Of a stretch of DNA of 64,000 nucleotides, positions 36,843 to 45,088 are shown piece after piece (the first letter of the stretch is position 1; every line of letters begins with the position of its first letter). Made by a program: the position numbers and the translations under genes. Under the pieces are notes generated by a model, which had not been told where the DNA came from, made no database searches, and saw nothing but the letters and a program-made list of their open reading frames with translations. This DNA comes from Bacillota bacterium (lineage in GTDB: Bacteria; Bacillota; Clostridia; Peptostreptococcales; Acidaminobacteraceae): positions 310,001-374,000 of the forward strand of contig JAIUOA010000002.1 in the NCBI GenBank assembly GCA_020161295.1, in the 5' to 3' direction.

Positions 36843-37565
36843 ATGGGATTCATTTTTGCCTCAAAAACCGTAGCAGCGAAGATGGCATCTTTAAACCTAT
36901 TTAGCAGCCATAAAATTATCGCCGTGCCGGATGGTCCATTATTAGATGAAAGGTTTGCCGATCATGTGGACCTGAAGGTTTTTTGTGATGATAAAATCAT
37001 CCTCTCGCCCGATGTCGCTGAAGAAGTAATCCATCAAATCCGAGGTGCTATTTCGGAATCGTGGATTTTGTCTAGGGTAGTCATAGGGGATAAAACACCG
37101 CAAATGCCCTACCCGAATGATGTGCCTTATAATGTGCTTGCGCTTAAACAGCATTTGATTCATAAGTTAGAGATTACTGAACCTCAAATTCTGAAGCACA
37201 CTCATAAACCGGTAGTAAATGTCAGTCAAGGCTATACGAGGTGCTCTGTTTTGCCTGTGGGAGAACAGGCAGTGATTACCGATGACGCTTCACTTGGGGA
37301 TACGCTCCAAAAGCTGGGGTATGATGTGCTTATCATATGTAAAGGCCACGTTCAATTGGCTGGTTTCCCATATGGGTTGTTTGGTGGCAGTGGTGGTTCA
37401 ATTGGTAATAAAGTTGTGATGAATGGTTGTTTGAAGTTTCATCCTGATGCTGAACGGATAAAACAGTTTATTTTAAAGCATCATAAGGTGTTGATTGAGC
37501 TGGATGACCAACAGCCTTTAATCGATTGTGGCAGTATTTTATTTTACGATGAGGGAGTATCATGA
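36843..37565 (+). CDS. DUF6873-type (GME-fold) protein
   Basis: 240 residues. I recognise it as the clostridial family annotated DUF6873, predicted to share the fold of guanidino-group modifying enzymes (arginine deiminase, amidinotransferase). Conserved phrases are NVSQGYTRCSV, ITDDAS, GHVQLAGFPYGLFGGSGG and FHPDAERI, with cysteine and histidine candidates (C235-like, H-x-DA). Whether it is an active enzyme is unknown. The ATG at 36843 has hardly any ribosome binding site and lies 6 bases after hslO, so coupling is likely. Overlaps the next gene by 4 bases. Confidence 0.65.
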   Translation: MGFIFASKTVAAKMASLNLFSSHKIIAVPDGPLLDERFADHVDLKVFCDDKIILSPDVAEEVIHQIRGAISESWILSRVVIGDKTPQMPYPNDVPYNVLALKQHLIHKLEITEPQILKHTHKPVVNVSQGYTRCSVLPVGEQAVITDDASLGDTLQKLGYDVLIICKGHVQLAGFPYGLFGGSGGSIGNKVVMNGCLKFHPDAERIKQFILKHHKVLIELDDQQPLIDCGSILFYDEGVS

Positions 37566-38161
37566 AAGAGCTTATTATACTGGCGCTTATAGGCGCATTA
37601 ATTGGTTGGATGACGAATGTCATCGCCATTAAACTGATGTTTCGTCCCATTGAGCCGATCGGTTTAAAAGGAACACGATGGGTGATTCAAGGACTTATAC
37701 CGAAACGAAAAAAGGAAATTGCGAAAACCATAGGGGACGTGATCAGAGATGAACTAATTTCGATGGAGACCATCGTCGATAAAGTCATCGAAGATATGGA
37801 TAAGAAGCAGATTGTCGACATGATCAAGGGTAAGGTAATAAGTGTTGCCAGCGAAAAGATGCCCTCTCTAATCCCTTCGATGTTTAAGGGTCTTATCCTA
37901 CAAAACGTTGAAGCGATTATCGACGAAAATGGAGAAGCCATGGTCATCGAGTTGGGTGAGAAGCTGAGTCACCGTGCGATAGAAGCCATCGACATCAGTC
38001 AAATGGTGGAAGATCAAATCAATGGATATGACTTCGAGAAAATTGAAGAGATCGTGTTGAAAATTGCTAAAACAGAGCTTAAACACATCGAAATATTAGG
38101 TGGTGTCATCGGATTTTTTATCGGTATTCTCCAAGGTGTCATCGTTCTTTATATGCTATAA
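37562..38161 (+). CDS. DUF445 family membrane protein
   Basis: 199 residues with a hydrophobic helix at each end (about 2-22 and 178-198) and a helical middle, the layout of DUF445/YheB-like proteins. The N-terminal signature GWMTNVIAIKLMFRPIEP is diagnostic. Function unknown. ATGA overlap with the preceding gene; last gene of the operon begun by the M20 amidohydrolase, just before the thrS promoter. Confidence 0.8.
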   Translation: MKELIILALIGALIGWMTNVIAIKLMFRPIEPIGLKGTRWVIQGLIPKRKKEIAKTIGDVIRDELISMETIVDKVIEDMDKKQIVDMIKGKVISVASEKMPSLIPSMFKGLILQNVEAIIDENGEAMVIELGEKLSHRAIEAIDISQMVEDQINGYDFEKIEEIVLKIAKTELKHIEILGGVIGFFIGILQGVIVLYML

Positions 38162-38193
38162 TAAGTTGTTTACAATTTTTTATTCTGTACAGG

Positions 38194-38222
38194 TTGACAA
38201 AGAATAGGGCATACGCTATTAT
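38194..38222 (+). promoter_or_regulatory. Promoter of the thrS leader
   Basis: TTGACA (38194-38199), 17-base spacer, TATTAT (38217-38222): near consensus. Confidence 0.88.
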
Positions 38223-38228
38223 TAGTTT

Positions 38229-38485
38229 AAATTAATAGAGGCGATGATAAAGAAGAGTAACTTTACTGGACTTTTAGAGAGTGGATTCCATGGCTGAAAG
38301 AATTCATAAGACAAGGTGAAGCGAAAACTAACTTTTAGCTCAAATGGATTAGGAATGTTTCCGAAAGATTTGCGATACGCCGCGTTAAGGCGATTCGAGT
38401 GGCTTGAGTATTCAAGCTATTAGGGTGGAACCGCGAGATCCCTCGTCCCTAGCTATGGCTAGTGACGAGGTTTTTTATTTGAAAA
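38229..38485 (+). promoter_or_regulatory. T-box leader, threonine specifier (ACU)
   Basis: Stem I with AGAGAGTGG and GGCTGAAAG, then GCGAAA-ACT-AACTTTTAG, putting the Thr codon ACT at 38327-38329. The T-box AGGGTGGAACCGCGA is at 38422-38436 and matches consensus. The terminator pairs CCTCGTC and CTAGC with GCTAG and GACGAGG (38440-38469), followed by six T. Confidence 0.94.
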
Positions 38486-38513
38486 CAACAAGAATTTTAA
38501 AAAGGAGGGCACT

Positions 38514-40445
38514 ATGGTAAAGGTTAAGTTAAAAGACGGATCAATTAAAGAGGTTGCTAAGGGCACAAGCGTTTATGACATCGCTGCTGCGATTTCAGGT
38601 AGATTGGCTAAAGAAGCAGTCGTGGGTGAAGTGAATGGCAAGACGGTCGATTTGTCATATAAAATCAACGATGATTGCGAACTGAACATCTTAAAATTTG
38701 AAGATCATGAAGGCGCGCATGCATTTAGACATACGAGCTCGCACATCATGGCACAGGCTGTAAAACGTCTATTCCCTGATACGAAGCTTGCAATCGGACC
38801 TGCAATTGATAACGGTTTCTATTATGATTTTGATACAGAGCATAAGTTTGTTCCAGAAGATCTGGAAAGAATTGAAGCTGAGATGCAACGCATAATCAAA
38901 GAAGATTTGAAACTCGAGAGATTTGAACTGCCAAGAGATGAAGCCATCAAGTTTATGGCTGAAAAAGGGGAGGCTTATAAAGTTGAGTTGATCAATGACC
39001 TTCCAGAGGATGCAATCATCTCCTTCTATCAGCAAGGTGATTTCGTGGACCTATGTGCTGGATGCCACGTTTCCTCCACTAAAGAAGTGAAAAGCATCAA
39101 ACTCCTTTCTTTAGCAGGTGCTTACTGGAGAGGGAATGAAAAGAACAAAATGCTCCAAAGAATCTACGGAACTTCTTTCCCAAAAGCATCCATGCTTGAA
39201 GAGTACCTTAACATGCTCGAGGAAGCAAAGAAAAGAGATCACAGAAAGCTAGGTAAAGAGCTTGAACTGTTCTCTTTGATGGAAGAGGGTCCAGGCTTCC
39301 CATTTATGCTTCCTAAGGGAATGGTGGTTAAGAACAATCTTCTGAAGTACTGGAGAGAGCTCCACGATAGAGCAAACTACGTGGAGATTGAAACACCAAT
39401 TATGCTGAATCGCCATTTATGGGAAACTTCAGGCCACTGGTTCCACTATAAGGATAATATGTATACCCTTCTTATCGATGAAGAGGATTTCGCGGTAAAA
39501 CCGATGAACTGCCCTGGTTGCATGCTCGTTTACAAGACTGCGATGAGATCGTATAAAGACCTGCCACTTAGAATGGGTGAAATCGGTAGAGTTCACCGTC
39601 ATGAGCTGTCTGGTGCGCTTCATGGCCTTATGCGCGTTAGAGCCTTTACTCAAGATGATGCCCATATCTTTATGCTTCCAGAGCAAATCAAAGACGAGAT
39701 TATCGGTGTCGTGAATTTGATCGACGAAGTATATAAAACTTTTGGTTTCAGTTATCATGTTGAACTCTCAACGCGTCCTGAGAAATCCATGGGTTCAGAT
39801 GAAGATTGGCAACTGGCTGAAGAGTCACTTAAAGCAGCGCTTGAAGAAATGCAAGTGCCATATAAACTCAACCCAGGCGATGGCGCCTTCTACGGTCCTA
39901 AAATCGATTTCCACTTAAGAGACTGCTTAGGCAGAACTTGGCAGTGTGGTACCATCCAACTCGACATGCAAATGCCACAGCGCTTTGATTTGTCGTACAT
40001 CGGTAGAGATGGCGAGAAGCACCGTCCGATTATGATTCACCGTGTTGCATTTGGCAGTATCGAACGCTTCATGGGAATCTTGATCGAAGAGTTCGCAGGT
40101 AAGTTCCCAGCTTGGTTAGCGCCTGTACAGGTTAAGCTGTTAACCATCGCTGATCGCCATACGCCTTATGCTGAAGAAGTCGTTGCGAAGCTTCGTAGCA
40201 AGGGCATTAGAGTCGAACTTGACGACCGTGCAGAAAAAATCGGCTTCAAGATTCGTGAAGCACAGCTTGAAAAAGGGCCTTACATGCTCATCATCGGCGA
40301 TAAAGAAGCAGAACTCGGCGGGGTTTCGGTAAGATCTAGAGATATCGGCGAACTTGGAAGCATGCCACTTGAGGCATTTATTGAAACACTTTTAGTGGAA
40401 ATTGGAGAGCGTTCGCTTAAATCGAAATTTGAAAAAGCAGAATAG
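38514..40445 (+). CDS. thrS: Threonyl-tRNA synthetase
   Basis: 643 residues, full length for bacterial class II ThrRS. In order: TGS domain (1-62), the second additional (editing) domain with HTSSHIMAQAVKRLF and the CAGCH zinc-type site (about 65-225), the catalytic core with MNCPGC (zinc cysteine), RVHRHELSGALHGLMRVR (motif 2) and HRVAFGSIERFMG (motif 3), and the anticodon-binding domain at the end. AAAGGAGG precedes the ATG. Controlled by the Thr T-box. Confidence 0.98.
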   Translation: MVKVKLKDGSIKEVAKGTSVYDIAAAISGRLAKEAVVGEVNGKTVDLSYKINDDCELNILKFEDHEGAHAFRHTSSHIMAQAVKRLFPDTKLAIGPAIDNGFYYDFDTEHKFVPEDLERIEAEMQRIIKEDLKLERFELPRDEAIKFMAEKGEAYKVELINDLPEDAIISFYQQGDFVDLCAGCHVSSTKEVKSIKLLSLAGAYWRGNEKNKMLQRIYGTSFPKASMLEEYLNMLEEAKKRDHRKLGKELELFSLMEEGPGFPFMLPKGMVVKNNLLKYWRELHDRANYVEIETPIMLNRHLWETSGHWFHYKDNMYTLLIDEEDFAVKPMNCPGCMLVYKTAMRSYKDLPLRMGEIGRVHRHELSGALHGLMRVRAFTQDDAHIFMLPEQIKDEIIGVVNLIDEVYKTFGFSYHVELSTRPEKSMGSDEDWQLAEESLKAALEEMQVPYKLNPGDGAFYGPKIDFHLRDCLGRTWQCGTIQLDMQMPQRFDLSYIGRDGEKHRPIMIHRVAFGSIERFMGILIEEFAGKFPAWLAPVQVKLLTIADRHTPYAEEVVAKLRSKGIRVELDDRAEKIGFKIREAQLEKGPYMLIIGDKEAELGGVSVRSRDIGELGSMPLEAFIETLLVEIGERSLKSKFEKAE

Positions 40446-40448
40446 TGC

Positions 40449-40477
40449 TTGACACACCCAGTTGAACGTGGTATATT
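40449..40477 (+). promoter_or_regulatory. Promoter of infC-rpmI-rplT
   Basis: TTGACA (40449-40454), 17-base spacer, TATATT (40472-40477) preceded by TGG, so both a consensus -35 and an extended -10. It begins 4 bases after the thrS stop codon. Confidence 0.88.
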
Positions 40478-40481
40478 TATT

Positions 40482-40609
40482 GAGGTTAACAAGTAGAAGT
40501 CCGCTTCTCACCATATAACCTCGCGTTCATATGGTTCATAGTTTTCGAACGATTTATTTGTATGTTTGATTAACTAACGGCGGATTTTATATCTGCCGTT
40601 TATTTTTTT
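40482..40609 (+). promoter_or_regulatory. L20-type autoregulatory leader of infC
   Basis: GAGGTTA (40482-40488) pairs with TAACCTC (40516-40522) around a nested AGAAG-tccg-CTTCT hairpin; CCATAT/ATATGG (40511-40534) offers an alternative fold. An intrinsic terminator follows: a 10-bp stem (40576-40585 with 40591-40600, one wobble) and a T-run to 40609, 22 bases before infC. This layout fits the known Bacillota leader in which ribosomal protein L20 causes premature termination of its own operon. Placement supports it; L20 binding is inferred. Confidence 0.75.
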
Positions 40610-40631
40610 ATAAACCTAGGGGGTGTATCTT

Positions 40632-41138
40632 ATTAAAACAGCTGAAATCAATGAAGAAATTCGTGACCTTGAAGTAAGAGTAATTGATGAAGACAATGAG
40701 CAGTTAGGCGTCATGTCTGGTAAAGAAGCGTTTGCATTGGCACAAGAGAAGAAGCTCGATCTCGTAAAAATCGCGCCAGGAGCAAAGCCGCCGGTTTGCA
40801 AAATCATGGACTTTGGTAAATTCAGATACGAACAACAAAAGAAAGACAAGGAAGCTCGTAAGAAGCAAAAGAGCGGAATCGTCAAGGAAATTCGTTTAGG
40901 TCTGAATATCGAAACCAACGATTTGGAAACGAAAGCGAAAAACGCGATCAAATTCTTACAAAGTGGTGATAAGGTGAAGGTTTCTTTAAGATTCAAAGGC
41001 CGTGAAATGGGTTATACTCAACAAGGATTTGAAGTAATTAAGAAGTTTTCACAAGTAATTGAAGAGGCAGGGGCTTTAGAAGCACCCGCTAAACTCGAAG
41101 GAAGAAGCTTAGTTGCAACTTATGCACCTAAAAAATAA
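40632..41138 (+). CDS. infC: Translation initiation factor IF-3 (AUU start)
   Basis: 168 residues. IF3 binds the 30S subunit, keeps it free of 50S and proofreads the start codon. The N-terminal domain (INEEIRDLEVRVIDE) and linker (DFGKFRYEQQKK), then the C-terminal domain (KEIRLGLNIETNDLETK, FKGREMGYTQQG), are complete. The reading frame has no ATG: a GTG at 40623 lies inside the ribosome binding site AGGGGGTG (40618-40625), while ATT 40632 is 6 bases behind it. An AUU start, as in E. coli infC, gives a product beginning with KTAEINEE and allows IF3 to regulate itself. Confidence 0.93.
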   Translation: MKTAEINEEIRDLEVRVIDEDNEQLGVMSGKEAFALAQEKKLDLVKIAPGAKPPVCKIMDFGKFRYEQQKKDKEARKKQKSGIVKEIRLGLNIETNDLETKAKNAIKFLQSGDKVKVSLRFKGREMGYTQQGFEVIKKFSQVIEEAGALEAPAKLEGRSLVATYAPKK

Positions 41139-41168
41139 GCGATACAATTTGGAAGGAGGAAATCGACG

Positions 41169-41366
41169 ATGCCAAAAATGAAAACACATAGCGGCGCTGC
41201 TAAGAGAGTAAAGAAAACTGGTGGCGGAAAACTTAAGAGAAGCAAGGCGTTCACAAGCCATATCTTAACCAAAAAAACTTCTAAGAGAAAAAGAGGCTTA
41301 AGACAAGCGACTGTCGTTAGCGAGTCAGATATGAAACGTGTAAGAACATTATTGCCTTATTTATAA
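41169..41366 (+). CDS. rpmI: 50S ribosomal protein L35
   Basis: 65 residues, very basic, with the family start [20 protein letters not shown] and end [17 protein letters not shown] precedes the ATG. Middle gene of infC-rpmI-rplT, 30 bases from each neighbour. Confidence 0.98.
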   Translation: MPKMKTHSGAAKRVKKTGGGKLKRSKAFTSHILTKKTSKRKRGLRQATVVSESDMKRVRTLLPYL

Positions 41367-41395
41367 GAAGAAGAAATAGAAGGAGGTTATGAACC

Positions 41396-41749
41396 ATGGC
41401 TAGAATTAAAGGCGCAGTTAATGCGAAGAAAAAACATAAAAAAATTCTTAAATTAGCAAAAGGCTTCTTTGGCCAAAAGAGCTTAGTATTTAAAGCAGCT
41501 AACCCTGCAGTTATGAGATCTTTAAGATCATCTTATGTAGGTAGAAAACTTAGAAAAAGAGATTTCAGAAAACTTTGGATCGCTCGTATCAACGCTGGTG
41601 CAAGACAAAATGGATTAAGCTACTCTAAATTCATGAACGGTCTTAAAAAAGCGAATATCGACATCAACAGAAAAGTACTTTCTGAAATGGCGATTAATCA
41701 CCCAGAGGATTTCGCAAAATTAGTGACTGTTGCTAAAGGTCAATTATAA
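41396..41749 (+). CDS. rplT: 50S ribosomal protein L20
   Basis: 117 residues with the basic N-terminal helix ([18 protein letters not shown]) and conserved [12 protein letters not shown] and [15 protein letters not shown]20 is an early assembly protein of 50S and the likely repressor of this operon through the leader. AGGAGG precedes the ATG; a terminator follows 10 bases after the stop. Confidence 0.98.
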   Translation: MARIKGAVNAKKKHKKILKLAKGFFGQKSLVFKAANPAVMRSLRSSYVGRKLRKRDFRKLWIARINAGARQNGLSYSKFMNGLKKANIDINRKVLSEMAINHPEDFAKLVTVAKGQL

Positions 41750-41759
41750 TTATGAGCAT

Positions 41760-41784
41760 AAAGGAGATGAAAATCTCCTTTTTT
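41760..41784 (+). terminator. Terminator of infC-rpmI-rplT
   Basis: AAAGGAGAT pairs perfectly with ATCTCCTTT around a four-base loop, followed by T residues. Confidence 0.9.
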
Positions 41785-41801
41785 GTTTGTCTTTTTGTAT
41801 C

Positions 41802-41830
41802 TTGTATACATAAGTGAAATAGCATATAAT
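41802..41830 (+). promoter_or_regulatory. Promoter of pta
   Basis: TTGTAT (41802-41807), 17-base spacer, TATAAT (41825-41830). Confidence 0.8.
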
Positions 41831-41864
41831 AGTCATGTGAATAATTTATTAAGGAGTGTGTGTG

Positions 41865-42866
41865 ATGGCTTTTTTGGATAAAGTAATCGAAATCGCACGT
41901 CAAGACGTGCAAACAATCGTACTTCCTGAAGCGTTTGACCCGAGAACGATTGAAGCAACCCATAAAATTTTAGAGATGGGCATTGCTAAGGTTATATTAG
42001 TTGGTGATCGCGCTGAAATTCTTTCTAGAGCTGGCGAGTGGAACATCGAAGAAGCGATCTTTATCGATCCTAAGGGTTTTGATCAGTTAGATGCTTTTGC
42101 AGTTGAGCTTGCGAATATCAGAAAAAGCAAAGGCATGACGGTTGAAGAAGCAAAGTCGATTTTACTTGAAAGTGAATTGTTTTTCGGTGTCATGTTAGTT
42201 AAAATGGGATTTGCAGGTGGTATGGTTGCAGGCGCTGCTAACTCCACAGCAAATGTACTAAGGCCAGCACTTCAGATTTTAAAGACTGCACCTGGCACTA
42301 AGCTTGTCTCAGCAGTATTCTTGATGGAAGTTCCAGACTGTGAACTTGGAGAAAACGGATTGTTCATCTTCGGTGACTGTGCGCTTAACCCAAATCCAAC
42401 AGCAGAAGAACTGGCACACATCGCCATTAGTTCAGCGAAAACGTTCGAATCGATCGTTCATGCCGAGCCGAAAGTCAGCATTCTATCTTTCTCATCTAAA
42501 GGCTCAGCTTCACATCCTGATGTAGATAAAGTGATCGAAGCTACTAGAATCGCGAAAGAGTTGGCACCTGAGTTAGCACTTGACGGTGAACTTCAATTTG
42601 ATGCGGCTGTGGTTGCCTCGGTTGGTAAGAAAAAAGCACCGGATTCTAAGGTTGCTGGCGAAGCAAATGTCATCATTTTCCCAGACCTTGATGCAGGTAA
42701 TATTGGTTACAAACTGGTACAGCGTTTAGCGAAGGCGAATGCTTATGGCCCGATTTGTCAAGGCCTTGCAATGCCTGTAAACGACCTTTCAAGAGGTTGC
42801 TATGCGGATGACATCGTGGGTACTGTTGCTCTAACCGCGTTACAAGCTCAAATGCAGAGTAAGTAA
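41865..42866 (+). CDS. pta: Phosphate acetyltransferase
   Basis: 333 residues, the short single-domain Pta that interconverts acetyl-CoA and acetyl phosphate. The start FLDKVIEIARQDVQTIVLPEA and the conserved FAGGMVAGAANSTANVLRPALQ, DCALNPNP and NVIIFPDLDAGNIGYKL segments fit closely; phosphate butyryltransferase is the main alternative and is less likely. AAGGAG sets ATG 41865 over an earlier GTG at 41856. It has its own promoter and terminator; no acetate kinase gene is adjacent. Confidence 0.92.
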   Translation: MAFLDKVIEIARQDVQTIVLPEAFDPRTIEATHKILEMGIAKVILVGDRAEILSRAGEWNIEEAIFIDPKGFDQLDAFAVELANIRKSKGMTVEEAKSILLESELFFGVMLVKMGFAGGMVAGAANSTANVLRPALQILKTAPGTKLVSAVFLMEVPDCELGENGLFIFGDCALNPNPTAEELAHIAISSAKTFESIVHAEPKVSILSFSSKGSASHPDVDKVIEATRIAKELAPELALDGELQFDAAVVASVGKKKAPDSKVAGEANVIIFPDLDAGNIGYKLVQRLAKANAYGPICQGLAMPVNDLSRGCYADDIVGTVALTALQAQMQSK

Positions 42867-42890
42867 GTGCTTTAATTGAATAGTAGACTT

Positions 42891-42938
42891 CGGGTATGAT
42901 AAGCGTAAATGCTCTAACATCATATCCGATTTTTTTTG
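42891..42938 (+). terminator. Terminator after pta
   Basis: CGGGTATGAT pairs with ATCATATCCG (one wobble), with an inner AGC/GCT helix, and eight T follow. The T-run overlaps the -35 box of the ktrB promoter. Confidence 0.88.
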
Positions 42939-42964
42939 CATTTTGAATAAATCCTTGTTACAAT
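42936..42964 (+). promoter_or_regulatory. Promoter of ktrB-ktrA
   Basis: TTGCAT (42936-42941), 17-base spacer, TACAAT (42959-42964) preceded by TGT, an extended -10. The -35 lies in the T-run of the preceding terminator. Confidence 0.75.
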
Positions 42965-42993
42965 AAAAGTTGTTAGTTTATCTCGGAGGCATT

Positions 42994-44391
42994 ATGACAC
43001 TTCAAAATAGCCGACCTAAAATACCAAGAAGAAAAATTACGGAAATTGAAAGACGCTTCAAAACACCGATGAAACCTGCACAAATTCTCGTTTTGAGTTT
43101 TGCAGGCGTGATATTGATGGGGGCGTTTTTGTTGATGCTTCCTATAAGTACGATTGATGGAATTTCAACGCCATTTGTAGATGCCTTGTTCACTTCCACC
43201 TCTGCTGTATGTGTAACGGGCTTAGTCGTCGTTGACACAGGTACCTACTGGTCTACATTCGGTAAAACGGTAATCATGATGTTGATACAAATTGGTGGAC
43301 TTGGCTTCATGACCATGACCACATCGGTTGCAATTATTATGGGCAAAAAGATAGGCCTTAAAAATCGAATGTTGATGCAGGAAGCGCTCAACCAGTTTTC
43401 TATAGCAGGTGTTATCAGGTTGACAAAATACGTTTTAATGGCGACCATCCTTATAGAATCGATAGGAGCCATTTTACTGAGTATCAGGTTCATTCCTGAA
43501 TTTGGTTGGCTTAAAGGCATATACTATTCTATTTTTCACGCAGTATCGGCCTTTTGTAACGCAGGTTTTGATTTGATGGGCAACTATCAAAGTCTGGTTC
43601 CGTTTGTTCACGATCCGATTGTTAACTTTACCGTGATGATGTTAATCATATTTGGGGGACTGGGCTTCGCTGTAATTGCGGATATATCGCAAATTAAGCC
43701 ATTTAGAAAATGGACACTTCATGCCAAATTGGTTATAGTGATGACATCCATTTTGCTCGTAGTAGGTTTTTTTGGCATCTTAATTCTAGAATATGACAAT
43801 CCTAGTACTATTGGTAATTACTCGGTTGGTCAGAAAATTATGAGTGCCATGTTTCATTCAGTAACGCCGAGAACAGCTGGCTTTAACACGCTTGACATAG
43901 CTTCTTTGTCGATGCCTACGAGACTCTTGACCATGGTTCTTATGTTTATCGGTGGTTCTCCAGGCTCAACGGCAGGGGGTATCAAGACCACAACTTTTGG
44001 AATTATGATTCTTTCCATGATTGCCACCTTTAAAGGAACAGACGACATTAATTTTAGACATCGAAGGATTGCGAAGGATTCTGTTAATAAAGCACTTGCA
44101 GTTATCTTTATCTCTATGTTCTTGATTGTATTTATTACGTTTTTGCTTACGGTATTTGAATCAGATAAATCAATGGAAGCCGTTATGTTTGAGGCTATTA
44201 GCGCGTTTGGTACAGTGGGTCTTTCCATGGGAATTACGCCTTTCTTATCAGTTGTAGGGAGATTATTAATCATACTTTTAATGTTTTTCGGAAGATTAGG
44301 ACCACTTACAATTGTCATTGCGATTAGTAGAAATGCTTCCCAAAATCGTACCTTATTAAGGTACCCTGAGGGGAAAATTATCATCGGATAA
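42994..44391 (+). CDS. ktrB: Potassium uptake membrane subunit KtrB/TrkH
   Basis: 465 residues with four repeated membrane-pore-membrane units. The selectivity-filter loops are visible as TSAVCVTGLVVVDTG, AVSAFCNAGFDL, TPRTAGFNTLD and AFGTVGLSMGI, the conserved glycine in each marking the cation pore. The basic N-terminal tail is cytoplasmic. CGGAGG sets ATG 42994; a TTG at 42970 is rejected. The regulatory KtrA gene follows after 40 bases. Confidence 0.94.
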   Translation: MTLQNSRPKIPRRKITEIERRFKTPMKPAQILVLSFAGVILMGAFLLMLPISTIDGISTPFVDALFTSTSAVCVTGLVVVDTGTYWSTFGKTVIMMLIQIGGLGFMTMTTSVAIIMGKKIGLKNRMLMQEALNQFSIAGVIRLTKYVLMATILIESIGAILLSIRFIPEFGWLKGIYYSIFHAVSAFCNAGFDLMGNYQSLVPFVHDPIVNFTVMMLIIFGGLGFAVIADISQIKPFRKWTLHAKLVIVMTSILLVVGFFGILILEYDNPSTIGNYSVGQKIMSAMFHSVTPRTAGFNTLDIASLSMPTRLLTMVLMFIGGSPGSTAGGIKTTTFGIMILSMIATFKGTDDINFRHRRIAKDSVNKALAVIFISMFLIVFITFLLTVFESDKSMEAVMFEAISAFGTVGLSMGITPFLSVVGRLLIILLMFFGRLGPLTIVIAISRNASQNRTLLRYPEGKIIIG

Positions 44392-44431
44392 TAATGTTCC
44401 CATAAATTGATGTTAAAAATGTGGAGGAAAA

Positions 44432-45082
44432 ATGGCTAAGCAATATGTTGTTATAGGTTGTGGAAGATTTGGTCAAAGTGTAGCGATAAAGCTTGCGGAA
44501 TTAGGTGCCGAGGTAATGGTCGTCGACGATAATGAAGAAGTGATTCAAGCTTTGGCCAATAAAGTCACATATGCGGTTCAAGCGGATGCGACGGATGAAA
44601 ATGCCATCAAAGCATTGGGTATTCGAAATTTTGATGTCGCAGTGGTGACAATTGGTTCAAACATTCAATCATCAATCCTGGTCACTTTACTCGTGAAAGA
44701 GTTAGGGGTCAAGCATATTGTTGCAAAGGCTCAAAACCCTGCCCACGCGAAGGTGTTGTTTAAAATTGGTGCAAATCGTGTCGTATTTCCAGAAAAAGAA
44801 ATGGGAATCAAGATTGCGAAAGGTCTCGTTTCAGGTAATGTGCTGGATTTAATCGATTTATCTTCAGAGTATAGTATCGTTGAAATTGGCGTTCACCCAG
44901 AATGGATTGGAAAAAGCTTGGTGGATATTAATATGCGACGTAATTATCAAATTTCTGTTATCGCGATAAAAAATGGAGAGGACGTTGATATAAATGTCGA
45001 ACCGGATCGTATCATGTTAAGTGATGATATCTTGGTAGTCATAGGAAACAATATTAACCTTGAAACCATGCGAAAGGTGTAA
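44432..45082 (+). CDS. ktrA: Potassium uptake regulatory subunit KtrA/TrkA
   Basis: 216 residues: an RCK_N nucleotide-binding domain with VIGCGRFGQSVA and the acidic strand-2 end VVDDNEE, followed by a C-terminal RCK_C domain from about residue 135. Forms the cytoplasmic gating ring of KtrB and binds ATP/ADP or NAD(H). GGAGG precedes the ATG. Whether the C-terminal domain binds cyclic di-AMP, as in some Bacillota, cannot be decided here. Confidence 0.94.
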   Translation: MAKQYVVIGCGRFGQSVAIKLAELGAEVMVVDDNEEVIQALANKVTYAVQADATDENAIKALGIRNFDVAVVTIGSNIQSSILVTLLVKELGVKHIVAKAQNPAHAKVLFKIGANRVVFPEKEMGIKIAKGLVSGNVLDLIDLSSEYSIVEIGVHPEWIGKSLVDINMRRNYQISVIAIKNGEDVDINVEPDRIMLSDDILVVIGNNINLETMRKV

Positions 45083-45088
45083 TCATTT

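Noticed and set aside
40623..40631. GTG start for infC
   Set aside because: The GTG is part of the ribosome binding site itself; ATT 40632 has proper spacing and family agreement.
43854..44384. 176-codon minus-strand frame
   Set aside because: Antisense to the ktrB pore segments; hydrophobic content is a shadow of that gene.
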